Below the pieces are notes generated by a model, which did no database searches, was not told the DNA's origin, and was given only the letters and a program-made list of their open reading frames with translations. A program made the translations under genes and the position numbers. Of a DNA stretch of 64,000 nt, positions 9,434 to 17,903 are shown piece after piece. The stretch comes from Iodobacter fluviatilis (GTDB taxonomy: Bacteria; Pseudomonadota; Gammaproteobacteria; Burkholderiales; Chitinibacteraceae): positions 930,001 through 994,000 of the forward strand of contig NZ_CP025781.1 of NCBI RefSeq assembly GCF_004194535.1, in the 5' to 3' direction. Numbering within the stretch: position 1 is the stretch's first letter; each line of letters starts with the position of its first letter.

Positions 9434-10726
9434 ATGTCGCTCGATTCTCGCCTTAAATCCAATATTTTTGCCCTGTACTTGGTGCAGGGGCTGAATTATT
9501 TGGTGTCGTTTGTCACCTTCCCTTTTCTGCTGGTGCAGCTGGGAACAGAAGGCTTTGGGGTGATGAACTTTGCTTTTGCCTCGATTCAGTACGGCGTTTT
9601 GCTAACTGATTTTGGCTTTAATCTTTCGGCCGTGCGTGATGTGGCACAGGCAAAAGATGATCCAGCAAAAGCTGCGCGTATTTTCTGGCGGGTTACTTGG
9701 GCCAAATCACTGTTAATGATCGCCTCCAGCCTGCTGTTGTTAGTACTGACCTTTACCTTGGGCAGTTGGGAGGCGCATTCCAGTATTTTCCTTTGGAGCC
9801 AGCTTTATATTGTTAGCTCGGTGCTATTTCCTATCTGGTATTTCCAAGGCCTTGAAAAACTACAGCTAGCCGCAGGGCTGATGGTATTAGCCAGAGCCGC
9901 CACGCTGGGCTTTTTACTAATATGGGTGAGCGGCCCGCAAGACGTGGCGCTAGCGGTTATTTTACAAGCCACACCGCAAATATTGGCCGGACTGCTGTGG
10001 TGGTTTACCGGCCTTGGCGTAGCAAAACCGCAGTGGGTGCGGGTGCAATGGCACGAGCTAAAAGACGCATTACGCGCCAGCTGGCCATTTTTTCTATCTG
10101 CGATTTCTACCAGCCTTTACACAACCTCTACCACCGTTTTACTGGGGATGTTTTCGGCCCCCCTACAGGTTGGCTTGTTTGCCGCCGCCAATAAGTTGGT
10201 TTATATCGCCCAAGGCTTAATTGGCCCGCTGGTTCAAGCCACCTATCCACGCATTGCCAGCTTGGCGGTGAATAATAAGCCCGCCGCCTTGCAACTGATT
10301 AAAAAATCCTTCCGCATACAGGGCGCGGTGGGGCTTGCTCTAACGCTAGGGTTGGCGCTGTTTTTACCGCTCTTTACCCCGCTAGTGGTGCAAGTCTTTG
10401 GTGCTGATTTCGGCTTATCACGAGCGTTTCTGGCCTTAAGTCACTCGCAAGACGTGATGATTTGGCTCTCGCCGGTGATCTTGCTCGGCGCAGTCTCGCT
10501 GGTATACGGCCAACAAACACTCCTCGTGTTTGGGTTTGAGCGCTATTTCAGCCGAGTACTGGTTGCAGCAGGCCTCTTAAATGTGACATTAATGTGCTGG
10601 TGGGTGCCAGGCTCGCCCCAAGCGGCACTGCGTGCGGCGCAAAGCGTGCTGACGGTGGAGGGCTTTATTGTGTTGGCATTCTGGTGGCGGGCAAGAAAAA
10701 TTTATAAAGAGATTAAACCGCTATGA
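9434..10726 (+). CDS. Wzx-like O-antigen/polysaccharide flippase
   Basis: 430 residues, almost entirely hydrophobic with about 12 predicted membrane helices. It belongs to the MATE-like polysaccharide biosynthesis (RfbX/Wzx) superfamily: the opening MSLDSRLKSNIFALYLVQGLNYL and the motif LVQLGTEGFGVMNFA are characteristic. Such proteins flip undecaprenyl-linked glycan units across the inner membrane. I chose the ATG at 9434; the upstream in-frame ATG at 9380 adds 18 residues that fall across a promoter-like TACAAT. The stop overlaps the next start by four bases (ATGA), so the glycosyltransferase is translationally coupled. Confidence 0.9.
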   Translation: MSLDSRLKSNIFALYLVQGLNYLVSFVTFPFLLVQLGTEGFGVMNFAFASIQYGVLLTDFGFNLSAVRDVAQAKDDPAKAARIFWRVTWAKSLLMIASSLLLLVLTFTLGSWEAHSSIFLWSQLYIVSSVLFPIWYFQGLEKLQLAAGLMVLARAATLGFLLIWVSGPQDVALAVILQATPQILAGLLWWFTGLGVAKPQWVRVQWHELKDALRASWPFFLSAISTSLYTTSTTVLLGMFSAPLQVGLFAAANKLVYIAQGLIGPLVQATYPRIASLAVNNKPAALQLIKKSFRIQGAVGLALTLGLALFLPLFTPLVVQVFGADFGLSRAFLALSHSQDVMIWLSPVILLGAVSLVYGQQTLLVFGFERYFSRVLVAAGLLNVTLMCWWVPGSPQAALRAAQSVLTVEGFIVLAFWWRARKIYKEIKPL

Positions 10727-11745
10727 CGCCTCTTCCCAAAGTCAGCTTTGTATTGCCCTGCTATAACTCCGCAGCCTATTTACAAGCCACACTGGATTCA
10801 ATCAGCCAGCAGAGTTTTAAAGATTTTGAATGTATTGCCGTTGATGATGGCTCAAACGACCATACCTTAGCCATACTGCAACAGCACGCCAAACAAGACC
10901 CGCGTTTTGCGATTATCACGCGGGAAAACCGTGGCCTGATTGCCACGCTAAATGAAGCCATTGCGCTGGCTAAAGGCGAGTGGATTGCCCGCATGGATGC
11001 GGATGATATTTGCCACCCACAGCGTATAGAGAAACAACTCCAGCGCTTGCAAGCCACCGGCAGCGATGTGTGCGGCAGCTGGATTCGTTTTTTTGGCGAC
11101 AAAAGCGGTGAGTGGATGACTCCCAGCACAGATGGCGCAATCAAAGCCATGCTGTTATTTAACTCCGCCTTTGCCCATCCCAGCGTGATAGCCCGTACAA
11201 CGCTGTTAAAAATGTATCCTTACCCGCCACACGCCGTGCACGCAGAAGATTACGCGCTTTGGTGCCTGCTCGCCGAGGTGGGAGCGCACTTTACCGCCGT
11301 GCCAGAAGTGCTGCTGGATTACCGCTGCCATACAGGGCAAATCACCCAAAGTAAAAAAGACCAGCTACGCAGCACGGCTCAGGGCATACGCAGTAAATAC
11401 GCCGCCCGCACCCTACCCGCCGCACTGCAAAAAAATGCGGCTCACTTTGTAGAGCTCGCTGAACCAGCAAGAGTACTTTCCCGTACTGAGTTTGACTGGA
11501 TGTGTAATTTTTATTTAACGTTGGCCGCCGCTTGGCCAGCAAGCCGCGATATCTTAGGCGAAGTCTGGGTAGATACCTTGCAACGCACCTCAGGTAGCAA
11601 CCTGCTTCTGCTGGCTAAAATCCACTCATTAAGCAAGGCCCTGCCAGTGCCTGCCAGCGAGCGGCCTAAACTAAAGCGTCAGCTGATCCGCTGCTTTGTT
11701 GGTGACACGCTGTGGCAATGGCTTAAACGAGTAAAAAAATCATGA
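10723..11745 (+). CDS. Glycosyltransferase family 2
   Basis: 340 residues, GT-A fold. The start (PKVSFVLPCYNSAAYLQATL) and AVDDGSNDHT near residue 40 form the nucleotide-sugar site, and ARMDADDICHPQRIEKQ near residue 90 is the DxD-type metal site. It probably transfers a sugar during assembly of the glycan exported by the adjoining flippase. Donor and acceptor cannot be read from sequence. It overlaps the flippase gene by ATGA. Confidence 0.9.
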   Translation: MTPLPKVSFVLPCYNSAAYLQATLDSISQQSFKDFECIAVDDGSNDHTLAILQQHAKQDPRFAIITRENRGLIATLNEAIALAKGEWIARMDADDICHPQRIEKQLQRLQATGSDVCGSWIRFFGDKSGEWMTPSTDGAIKAMLLFNSAFAHPSVIARTTLLKMYPYPPHAVHAEDYALWCLLAEVGAHFTAVPEVLLDYRCHTGQITQSKKDQLRSTAQGIRSKYAARTLPAALQKNAAHFVELAEPARVLSRTEFDWMCNFYLTLAAAWPASRDILGEVWVDTLQRTSGSNLLLLAKIHSLSKALPVPASERPKLKRQLIRCFVGDTLWQWLKRVKKS

Positions 11746-11845
11746 CGCTCTGCACCATGAGTCCCCCTTTTCCCCCTAGCCCTCTGCCAAAACGGGACAA
11801 GGCGATATACTTGCTTGTGCCACATTTTTTGATTAGAGCCCGCGC

Positions 11846-12979
11846 ATGAAGATCGTTTTCCTAGTCAGAGACCTAGGTCTTGGTGGGGTTGAGCGCTGTG
11901 TGGCACTAGTGTCTGAAGGACTAATTGCCCGTGGCATGGATGTCAGCATTGTGATGCTAGGCGGCAGCCGTAATCTATGGGCTGCGCGCACTGGCACAGC
12001 TAAAGTCATTGATTTATCCAACGTTTGGCAGGGTAAAAAACCGTGGACGTGGCTGGCTGGCTGGCTGGCAACAAGACGAATTATCAAAGACGCTGATCTG
12101 GTCATCCCCGCCACTTTTTTAATGCCGCTCTATATGGCTTATGCCGCAACACGTGGATTAAAAAATACCCGCATCATGGGATGGGTGCATGGGCCGCTCT
12201 ATGAGCTAGACCGATTTGCCACTATGAATCCCATCCACCGCCACGCCTGCCAGTTTATTTACCGGCGGCTGGACGAGCTGATCTTTGTCTCTGAGCACGC
12301 CAGAGACTCGCTAGCACGTTGGTTAAAGCAGCCGATACAAGATGGCTGGCGGGTATTGCCTAATTTTGTGGATGAAGGGGTGATAAGTGCTACATCAGCG
12401 CTTGAACCGCGTGGGCAAGATACGCCGCTTTGCCCGCCCAACGAAAACCATCAATCGTTATCCTCCCAAGCATTGCAGCTCCTCTTCGTTGGCCGTATCG
12501 CCAGCGAGAAACAACCGCATTTATGGCTAGATACCTTAGCCAGCCTGAATCAGCGTGGCGTGCAAGCTGAGCTGACCATTGTTGGCGATGGCCCAATGGA
12601 GCAATGGCTGCGCAGCGAGGCACACCAGCGTGGCCTTGCCAGCCAGATCCGCTTTGCCGGTCACCAAAACCATGTCAGCGCTTACTTAGCCAGCGCCGAT
12701 GTACTGCTGCTGACCTCCAACTTTGAAGGCTGCCCGCTCGTTGTACTAGAAGCCATGCCGCTGGGCGTGGTAGTGGCATCGACCAATGCCGGAGGGGTGT
12801 ACGAGCTATTTGGCAAACGCCGCGCCGAGTTTGTCACCAACACCGCCAGCGGTGAAGCACTGGCAACGCTGATCATTAGCCAGCATCGCCCAGAATTATC
12901 CTCATGGCTAAAACAGCGCGCAAAACACTACTCTGCCAGCCAGATACTGCAACAATGGATGGATCTGTGTGAGCAATAG
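11846..12979 (+). CDS. Glycosyltransferase family 4 (GT-B)
   Basis: 377 residues. The N-terminal Rossmann domain opens with MKIVFLVRDLGLGGVER, the typical GG(V/A)E acceptor-side motif. The C-terminal domain has LLFVGRIASEKQ, VGDGPMEQWL, IRFAGHQNHV and the donor-binding EX7E motif within SNFEGCPLVVLEAMPLG. It follows the GT2 gene after 100 bases with a possible promoter of its own, and likely acts on the same surface glycan. Sugar specificity is unknown. Confidence 0.9.
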   Translation: MKIVFLVRDLGLGGVERCVALVSEGLIARGMDVSIVMLGGSRNLWAARTGTAKVIDLSNVWQGKKPWTWLAGWLATRRIIKDADLVIPATFLMPLYMAYAATRGLKNTRIMGWVHGPLYELDRFATMNPIHRHACQFIYRRLDELIFVSEHARDSLARWLKQPIQDGWRVLPNFVDEGVISATSALEPRGQDTPLCPPNENHQSLSSQALQLLFVGRIASEKQPHLWLDTLASLNQRGVQAELTIVGDGPMEQWLRSEAHQRGLASQIRFAGHQNHVSAYLASADVLLLTSNFEGCPLVVLEAMPLGVVVASTNAGGVYELFGKRRAEFVTNTASGEALATLIISQHRPELSSWLKQRAKHYSASQILQQWMDLCEQ

Positions 12980-13016
12980 CATGGCTACCGCTTGAACCAC
13001 AGAACACACAGGGGGT

Positions 13017-13092
13017 ACAGAGTGCCACTAAGAAAACCCAACGCCTCAGGCAATGAAATTTAATTTTTAGTTTTCTCAGTGCGCTCTGTGTT
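13017..13092. repeat. Imperfect inverted repeat between GT4 gene and rlmJ
   Basis: ACAGAGTGCCACTAAGAAAAC is mirrored about 30 bases later by GTTTTCTCAGTGCGCTCTGT, giving a long imperfect stem. It may end transcription of the glycosyltransferase gene or be one of the common intergenic palindromes of this group. There is no clean T run beside it. Confidence 0.5.
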
Positions 13093-13174
13093 ATCCCCTT
13101 ACTTTTTGTCCACAGACTTGTGATTTTTTTTGAAGTTTTTGATTTTTATTTAATGATTTAATAAAGAGATTTTT

Positions 13175-14020
13175 ATGCTTAGCTACCGCCACGCTTTTCA
13201 TGCCGGCAATCATGCCGATGTGCTTAAGCATTATATCCAAACGCAAATTTTGTCTTACTTTAACCAAAAAGATAAATCCTATTGGTATATCGATACCCAT
13301 TCTGGCGCGGGGGTTTACTCGCTGACAGAAGGCTACGCCACTAAAAATGCGGAGTTTGAAAGCGGCATTGCTAGGCTGTGGAATCGTGACGATCTACCCG
13401 AATCCCTCGCCGAGTATGTAAATGTAGTACGTGCACTCAATCCTGATGGCAAGCTGACTCTCTACCCTGGCTCGCCCTATGTGGCCGATCAAATCCTGCG
13501 ACCAACCGATAGATTACGTTTATTTGAGCTGCACAGCTCAGATAGCAAGCTATTGCAGGCCAACTTTGCCGAATCAGGCCGCCGAGTTGCAGTGATTGCA
13601 GGGGATGGCTTTGCAGGGATTAAAGCCGTATTACCGCCACCACCACGCCGTGGCGTCACGCTGATTGATCCGCCTTATGAAGATAAAAATGACTACGATT
13701 ACGTCATTGATATGCTGCACGAGGCGCTCGGCCGCTTTGCCACTGGCACTTACGCCATTTGGTACCCACAATTGCAACGTGCAGAAGCGAAGCAGCTGCC
13801 CGAAGAGCTGAAAAAACTAGGAGTAAATAGCTGGCTGCACGTTGCGCTATCAGTGCAAAGCCCATCTGCAGATGGCTTTGGCATGCACGGTAGCGGTATG
13901 TTTATCCTTAACCCACCGTGGACACTTGCCAATACCCTAAGAGAAACCATGCCCTATCTAGTAAAAGTATTAGGGCAAAACAAGGGCGCTAAATACATTC
14001 TGGAAGAAAAAACAGCCTAA
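13175..14020 (+). CDS. rlmJ: 23S rRNA (adenine(2030)-N6)-methyltransferase RlmJ
   Basis: 281 residues, as in E. coli (280). The family-specific start MLSYRHAFHAGNHADVLKH is complete. DTHSGAGVYSL carries the SAM site and LIDPPYEDKNDYD is the DPPY catalytic motif of N6-adenine methyltransferases. It modifies A2030 of 23S rRNA, a housekeeping step. It is probably monocistronic: a hairpin (14062-14089) follows and then a gene-poor stretch. Confidence 0.95.
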   Translation: MLSYRHAFHAGNHADVLKHYIQTQILSYFNQKDKSYWYIDTHSGAGVYSLTEGYATKNAEFESGIARLWNRDDLPESLAEYVNVVRALNPDGKLTLYPGSPYVADQILRPTDRLRLFELHSSDSKLLQANFAESGRRVAVIAGDGFAGIKAVLPPPPRRGVTLIDPPYEDKNDYDYVIDMLHEALGRFATGTYAIWYPQLQRAEAKQLPEELKKLGVNSWLHVALSVQSPSADGFGMHGSGMFILNPPWTLANTLRETMPYLVKVLGQNKGAKYILEEKTA

Positions 14021-14292
14021 GCGAATAGCACGCAGTATTTCGGGAGCGCCCTACAATCTGTAGAGTGGGCAAGATGCTTTCTCTTGCCCACGCAGCCTTC
14101 CTAAACCGGTCAACCTAAACTAACGCCCTATGCCAAATAAGCACTCTTGCCAACATGGCCCCAAATCTGAAACCATATTGGCAGCTGCAGGGATCACTGC
14201 GATTCAAGGGCGACTTGATTTGGGTGTGGTTAAAACCTATCTTCAAATCAAAAAAACCCCATCCCCAAGCTAGTCTAAATCTACTTTACGCA

Positions 14293-14460
14293 CTAGCAGC
14301 CTGTCGGACTTAGACGGTCGAAGCGAAAAATCGCATGGTCGAGACTAGATTTTGCCGGATTTGCAGCGCCAATAACGAGTTATAGGTCAAAAATCTGGTG
14401 AAATATAGGCCGATCAGGTGATTTTGCAGCTGACTGATGCTAAGTCCGACAGGCTGCTAG
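14293..14460. repeat. CTAG-bounded palindromic element, copy B (divergent interior)
   Basis: 168 bases. The outer 20 bases at both ends are identical to copies A, C and D (CTAGCAGCCTGTCGGACTTA and reverse complement), but the interior is largely different. The interior has its own central partial palindrome around CCAATAACGAGTTATAGG. Same length, same ends and different inside suggest a sub-family mobilised by the same transposase. Confidence 0.75.
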
Positions 14461-14554
14461 CAGCCTGCCTTGGCAAACGGTGGTCAAAGAATATAAAACC
14501 AGCTTGCTGCTCGCTGTAGAGAGCCAGCAACAACTTGATATGTAAGTCAATAAA

Positions 14555-14573
14555 CAATAATAGTTCTCATTTA
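14555..14573. promoter_or_regulatory. Possible Fur box upstream of the ECF sigma gene
   Basis: The sequence CAATAATAGTTCTCATTTA resembles Fur-type operators found before iron-responsive sigma genes (consensus built on AATGATAATnATTnTCATT). It lies about 65 bases before the ATG. Match by eye only; no position matrix was run. Confidence 0.3.
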
Positions 14574-14634
14574 CTTTGTAACTAACGCAAAGTCATATAC
14601 ACTAAAACCAGTAACGCTTACCACGCAGAGCACC

Positions 14635-15201
14635 ATGGCCATTTGCATAACAGACCTAGAGCCCCTTCGCGATTACCTCTACCGCTTTGCGCTATTTCAG
14701 CTGCAACACAGCAGCAGCGCCGAAGATGTAGTGCAGGAAACGCTGCTGGCAGCACTAGAAAAACCCGATTCCTTTCATGGCCAATCGTCTTTAAAAACGT
14801 GGCTAACCGGCATATTAAAATTCAAGATTATTGATACTCAACGCCGAATTTACCGTGATCCTCTGCTGGTCGCAGCGGTGGATGGCGAAGACGATAATAG
14901 CGATTTTGATGTGCTATTTAATAAAACCGGTCACTGGGGGAGCGACGCACCACGGCGCTGGGAAAAACCCGAAGCCAGCTTAGAAGACAAACAATTCTGG
15001 GCCACCTACAGCCGCTGCAGCCAGCTTATGCCTCGCCGTACCGCGATGGTATTTGCCATGCGCGAAGAGCTAGGCTTAGAAATTGAGCAAATTTGTCAAC
15101 AATTAGAAATTACTGCGACTAATTGTTCAGCCATGCTTTATCGCGCCCGCATGAGCTTACGTCTTTGCTTAGAAAAAAACTGGTTTGGAAACACGCCATG
15201 A
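14635..15201 (+). CDS. ECF-type RNA polymerase sigma factor
   Basis: 188 residues. Region 2 (about 10-75: YLYRFALFQLQHSSSAEDVVQETLLAAL, then FHGQSSLKTWLTGILKFKIID) and region 4 (about 125-180, ending in a helix-turn-helix ahead of MLYRARMSLRLCLE) are clear. It matches the sigma-70 families that sit with DUF692/DUF2282 genes. The last codons overlap a small anti-sigma gene. By analogy with the Caulobacter and Neisseria buf clusters it most likely drives its own operon and the RiPP genes that follow. Confidence 0.9.
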   Translation: MAICITDLEPLRDYLYRFALFQLQHSSSAEDVVQETLLAALEKPDSFHGQSSLKTWLTGILKFKIIDTQRRIYRDPLLVAAVDGEDDNSDFDVLFNKTGHWGSDAPRRWEKPEASLEDKQFWATYSRCSQLMPRRTAMVFAMREELGLEIEQICQQLEITATNCSAMLYRARMSLRLCLEKNWFGNTP

Positions 15202-15374
15202 TGAATTGCCGCCAAGCATCCATTTTATTATCAGCCCAACAAGATGGCCCTCTCACATTGAGCCAACGCAGCCGCTTGCGCCTGCACTTATTGCTTTGTA
15301 ATAAGTGCAGAAACTTTAATCGTCAACTACAATTTATGCGTGATGCGGCCAGAGCCCCGGCTCATTGGGAGTAA
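15198..15374 (+). CDS. Mini anti-sigma factor (zinc-finger type)
   Basis: 58 residues starting MMNCRQASILLSAQQDGPLT; overlaps the sigma gene by four bases (ATGA). Cys4 and the HLLLCNKC element form the HxxxCxxC-like zinc-binding anti-sigma (ZAS/zf-HC2) core that clamps ECF factors. There is no membrane segment, so it is a soluble anti-sigma. A longer in-frame reading from 15123 lies inside the sigma gene and is unlikely. Confidence 0.8.
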   Translation: MMNCRQASILLSAQQDGPLTLSQRSRLRLHLLLCNKCRNFNRQLQFMRDAARAPAHWE

Positions 15375-15485
15375 ATCCGCCTCATAAAAATATTTTTATC
15401 TTTTTTTGTCAGAAGTAAAGCAGCTGCACGACAAAGTCTGCAGGTGCCCAAACAGCACCACAATCAACTACATGGAGCTATACCG

Positions 15486-15755
15486 ATGAAAAAATCCCTA
15501 ATGCTATCTTCCGCCCTTGCCGCCGTGATTGGCTGCGCCGCTATCAATACCGCCAGCGCAGCGCCCAGTGCCGATGAAATGAAAAAAATGGAAAAATGCT
15601 ATGGCATTGCCAAAGCAGGCCAAAACGATTGCGCTGGTAATAGCCATGCTTGTGCCGGTATGAGCACCAAAGACATGGATAAAGGCGAATGGAAAGCCGT
15701 TAAAAAAGGGACTTGTGAAAAAATGAACGGCTCCTTGATGGCACCTAAGGCTTAA
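15486..15755 (+). CDS. bufA: Bufferin-type RiPP precursor (DUF2282, BufA1-like)
   Basis: 89 residues. A Sec signal peptide (MKKSLMLSSALAAVIGCAA, cleavage likely after the AxA at 23-25) precedes a small mature region with four Cys (38, 49, 56, 77) spaced as in DUF2282 proteins (KCYGIAKAGQNDCAG, HACAGMS, KGTCEKM). In Caulobacter, bufferins are copper-binding peptides whose central Cys are turned into thiooxazoles by the MNIO enzyme encoded next door. I chose the ATG at 15486 with GGAG upstream; a GTG at 15444 would spoil the signal peptide. The copper role here is by homology. Confidence 0.85.
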   Translation: MKKSLMLSSALAAVIGCAAINTASAAPSADEMKKMEKCYGIAKAGQNDCAGNSHACAGMSTKDMDKGEWKAVKKGTCEKMNGSLMAPKA

Positions 15756-15767
15756 GGAATCAGCATC

Positions 15768-16598
15768 ATGGCTACACTTCCCATCCAAGCTGGGCTTGGG
15801 CTTCGCTCGCCGCATTTGGCCGAAGTTCTTGCTACACGCCCCAAGGTAGCTTGGTGGGAAGTGCATAGCGAAAACTACTTTGGCGGCGGTGCAGCACCCG
15901 CCGCCTTAGAAAAAATTCGCCAAGATTACCCCGTTAGCCTACATGGTGTAGGGCTAGGGCTGGGTAATGCCGAGCCCCCAGATGAACGCCATTTAAAGCA
16001 ACTAACGGATCTTGCACAGCGCATTACACCCGCCGCTATTTCAGAGCATTTAGCATGGAATCGCTTTGGTGACGTTTGGTTTAATGATCTCTTGCCCGTG
16101 CCGCGCTATGCCGGCGTGATTGATACCCTCTGCAACCATATCGATCTGGTACAAAGCCGCTTAAAGCGCATTATCTTGCTAGAAAATGTCTCCAGCTATA
16201 TCGCCTTTAGCGATGAAATGCTCAGTGAGGCCGAACTATTGGCCGAGCTAGTAGCGCGCACCGGCTGCGGCCTGTTACTGGATGTCAATAATATGCACGT
16301 AAATCAGCTTAACCATGGCATTGATGCTAGGGCCGAGCTGGCACGCTTACCGCTACACCGAGTTGCCGAAATCCACGTAGCGGGCTTTGAATACTGCGAT
16401 GGCCTAGTCATTGATACTCATGGCGCACCAGTTTGCAATGCAGTGTGGAAGCTACTAGAAGACGCGCTTAAACTAACCGGCCCCAAGCCCGTGTTGCTGG
16501 AGCGCGATACCAATCTGCCCACGCTTGAAGGCTTACTCGATGAATACGGCGTATTGCAAAGCCAAATCGCCAAACAATCCATCGAGGCATTGGCATGA
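15768..16598 (+). CDS. bufB: Multinuclear non-heme iron oxidase (MNIO, DUF692), BufB-like
   Basis: 276 residues, the usual length. It is a TIM-barrel enzyme that binds two or three irons and modifies Cys residues of the precursor peptide. Metal-ligand motifs run in family order: SLHGVGLGLG (about 62-71), ISEHLAW, ENVSSY, DVNNMHVN, EIHVAGF, DTHGAPV and ERDTNLP. It starts 12 bases after bufA and overlaps bufC by four bases. The substrate is almost certainly the adjoining DUF2282 peptide. Confidence 0.92.
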   Translation: MATLPIQAGLGLRSPHLAEVLATRPKVAWWEVHSENYFGGGAAPAALEKIRQDYPVSLHGVGLGLGNAEPPDERHLKQLTDLAQRITPAAISEHLAWNRFGDVWFNDLLPVPRYAGVIDTLCNHIDLVQSRLKRIILLENVSSYIAFSDEMLSEAELLAELVARTGCGLLLDVNNMHVNQLNHGIDARAELARLPLHRVAEIHVAGFEYCDGLVIDTHGAPVCNAVWKLLEDALKLTGPKPVLLERDTNLPTLEGLLDEYGVLQSQIAKQSIEALA

Positions 16599-17311
16599 TA
16601 TACGCTAATGCATTAAAAGATTTTAGCCAAATCTTTAAACAGCCCCATTATCTGCCAGCTACTATTACAGCCCAAAGCCAGCCTTATTTAGATGTATATC
16701 GTAATAATGTTTTAGCTAATCGCAGTGCTAATTTAGCCAACACCTATCCCACTATTGTGCAATTAGTGGGCGATGAGTTCTTTGCCGCCTTGGCGGCTAA
16801 ATATATAGCCGAAACATCGGCGCACTCGGGTAATTTGCATGATGATGGTGTAGGTTTTCCAGCCTTTTTAAGTACTTTTCCCCATGTAGCCGATCTCCCC
16901 TATTTAAGCGATGTGGCCAGATTAGATTGGGCCATTCATCAGGCGCATTACAGTATTGATCTGGCCCCAATCGATATTAGCCAATTACAAAGCTATACCG
17001 CAGAGCAATTTGGGCAATTAAAACTTATATTACATCCAGCCTGTGCTGTGATTCAATCGATATTATGGCCCATTTACCAAATTTTAATGATGCACCACGG
17101 CGAAAGCCCAGCAAACCTGCAATCAGGTGGCGAGCAAGTTTGGGTATGGCGAGATCATTGGCAAATCATCTCAAGCAGTGAGGCGCTATTTTTAGAGCGC
17201 TTATTGGCTGGCGATTATATTGAAACGGCAATGCTGGCAAGTAATGATGACACTAGCCCCCTCTTAGCACAGCTATTTAGCTGTGGCTTGGTATGCCAAA
17301 TACAAAAATAA
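16595..17311 (+). CDS. bufC: MNIO partner protein (DUF2063), BufC-like
   Basis: 238 residues. The N-terminal domain (KDFSQIFKQPHYL through LDVYRNNVLANRSANLANTYPTIVQLVGDEFF) is the DUF2063 putative DNA-binding domain that recurs beside DUF692 enzymes; a second helical domain follows. In other MNIO pathways the partner recognises the leader part of the precursor and delivers it to the oxidase. Its ATGA start overlap with bufB suggests stoichiometric synthesis. The family's DNA-binding label is old and probably misleading. Confidence 0.85.
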   Translation: MIYANALKDFSQIFKQPHYLPATITAQSQPYLDVYRNNVLANRSANLANTYPTIVQLVGDEFFAALAAKYIAETSAHSGNLHDDGVGFPAFLSTFPHVADLPYLSDVARLDWAIHQAHYSIDLAPIDISQLQSYTAEQFGQLKLILHPACAVIQSILWPIYQILMMHHGESPANLQSGGEQVWVWRDHWQIISSSEALFLERLLAGDYIETAMLASNDDTSPLLAQLFSCGLVCQIQK

Positions 17312-17336
17312 ACCCCTTTTATTTAAGGTGATTCAA

Positions 17337-17801
17337 ATGAAAAAACTAATATGCCAACTTTACGGCAGCTATCGCTGTGCTGAAAAACTATGCATTGCCC
17401 ATATCGCACCGCTATTTAATTTAGGCTTACGCTTTTATCTGGCACAGGTATTTTTTATGTCTGGCCTAACTAAAATCCGCAATTGGGAAGGCACTTTATT
17501 TTTATTTAATTTCGAATACCAAGTTCCTATTATTCCACCAGAAATCGCCGCAATCATGGGCACAGGTGGTGAGCTATTGCTGCCCATCTTACTGATTAGT
17601 GGCACGCTAGGGCGATTTGCTGCAGTGGGGCTATTTATACTCAATGCCGTTGCGGTTATTTCCTATCCCACCTTACTGCCTATTGCGGTTAAAGATCATT
17701 ATCTGTGGGGAATATTGCTACTAGTATTGGCGATTTATGGCGCAGGAAAATGGTCGGTTGATGAATACTTAAATCGCCGCTGCAGTTCAAATCCCGAATA
17801 A
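17337..17801 (+). CDS. DoxX family membrane protein
   Basis: 154 residues with four hydrophobic helices (about 28-48, 74-92, 96-114, 124-142). The DoxX signature LRFYLAQVFFMSGLTKIRNW is near residue 30 and GGELLLPILLISG near 78. DoxX proteins regularly close DUF692/DUF2282 operons; they are thought to act in membrane redox or quinone-linked chemistry, but the role is not established. I chose the ATG at 17337 with AAGGTG upstream, 26 bases after bufC; a frame opening at 17283 adds 18 residues inside bufC. Confidence 0.85.
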   Translation: MKKLICQLYGSYRCAEKLCIAHIAPLFNLGLRFYLAQVFFMSGLTKIRNWEGTLFLFNFEYQVPIIPPEIAAIMGTGGELLLPILLISGTLGRFAAVGLFILNAVAVISYPTLLPIAVKDHYLWGILLLVLAIYGAGKWSVDEYLNRRCSSNPE

Positions 17802-17820
17802 TAAATCTACTCTCTTTCAC

Positions 17821-17854
17821 GCGCGGCTATCTTTTGCTCATTAGATAGCCGCGC
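17821..17854 (+). terminator. Strong hairpin after the buf operon
   Basis: GCGCGGCTATC and GATAGCCGCGC form a perfect 11-bp stem with a 12-base loop, 19 bases after the DoxX stop. No T run follows, so it may stabilise the mRNA 3' end or act with Rho rather than terminate intrinsically. Confidence 0.5.
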
Positions 17855-17903
17855 TAGTCTGTAAAAGCTGCAGGTTAATTGGCTTTGCACAGCAATTTTG
17901 TCT

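Larger units (their letters stand above)
14021..14634. other. Gene-free region between rlmJ and the ECF sigma factor
   Basis: 614 bases. It contains a hairpin at 14062-14089 (GTGGGCAAGA / TCTTGCCCAC, no T run), the CTAG-bounded repeat copy B (14293-14460), a partial second CTAGCAGCCTG directly after it, and the presumed promoter region of the sigma factor with a Fur-box-like sequence. I found no gene. Confidence 0.5.
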
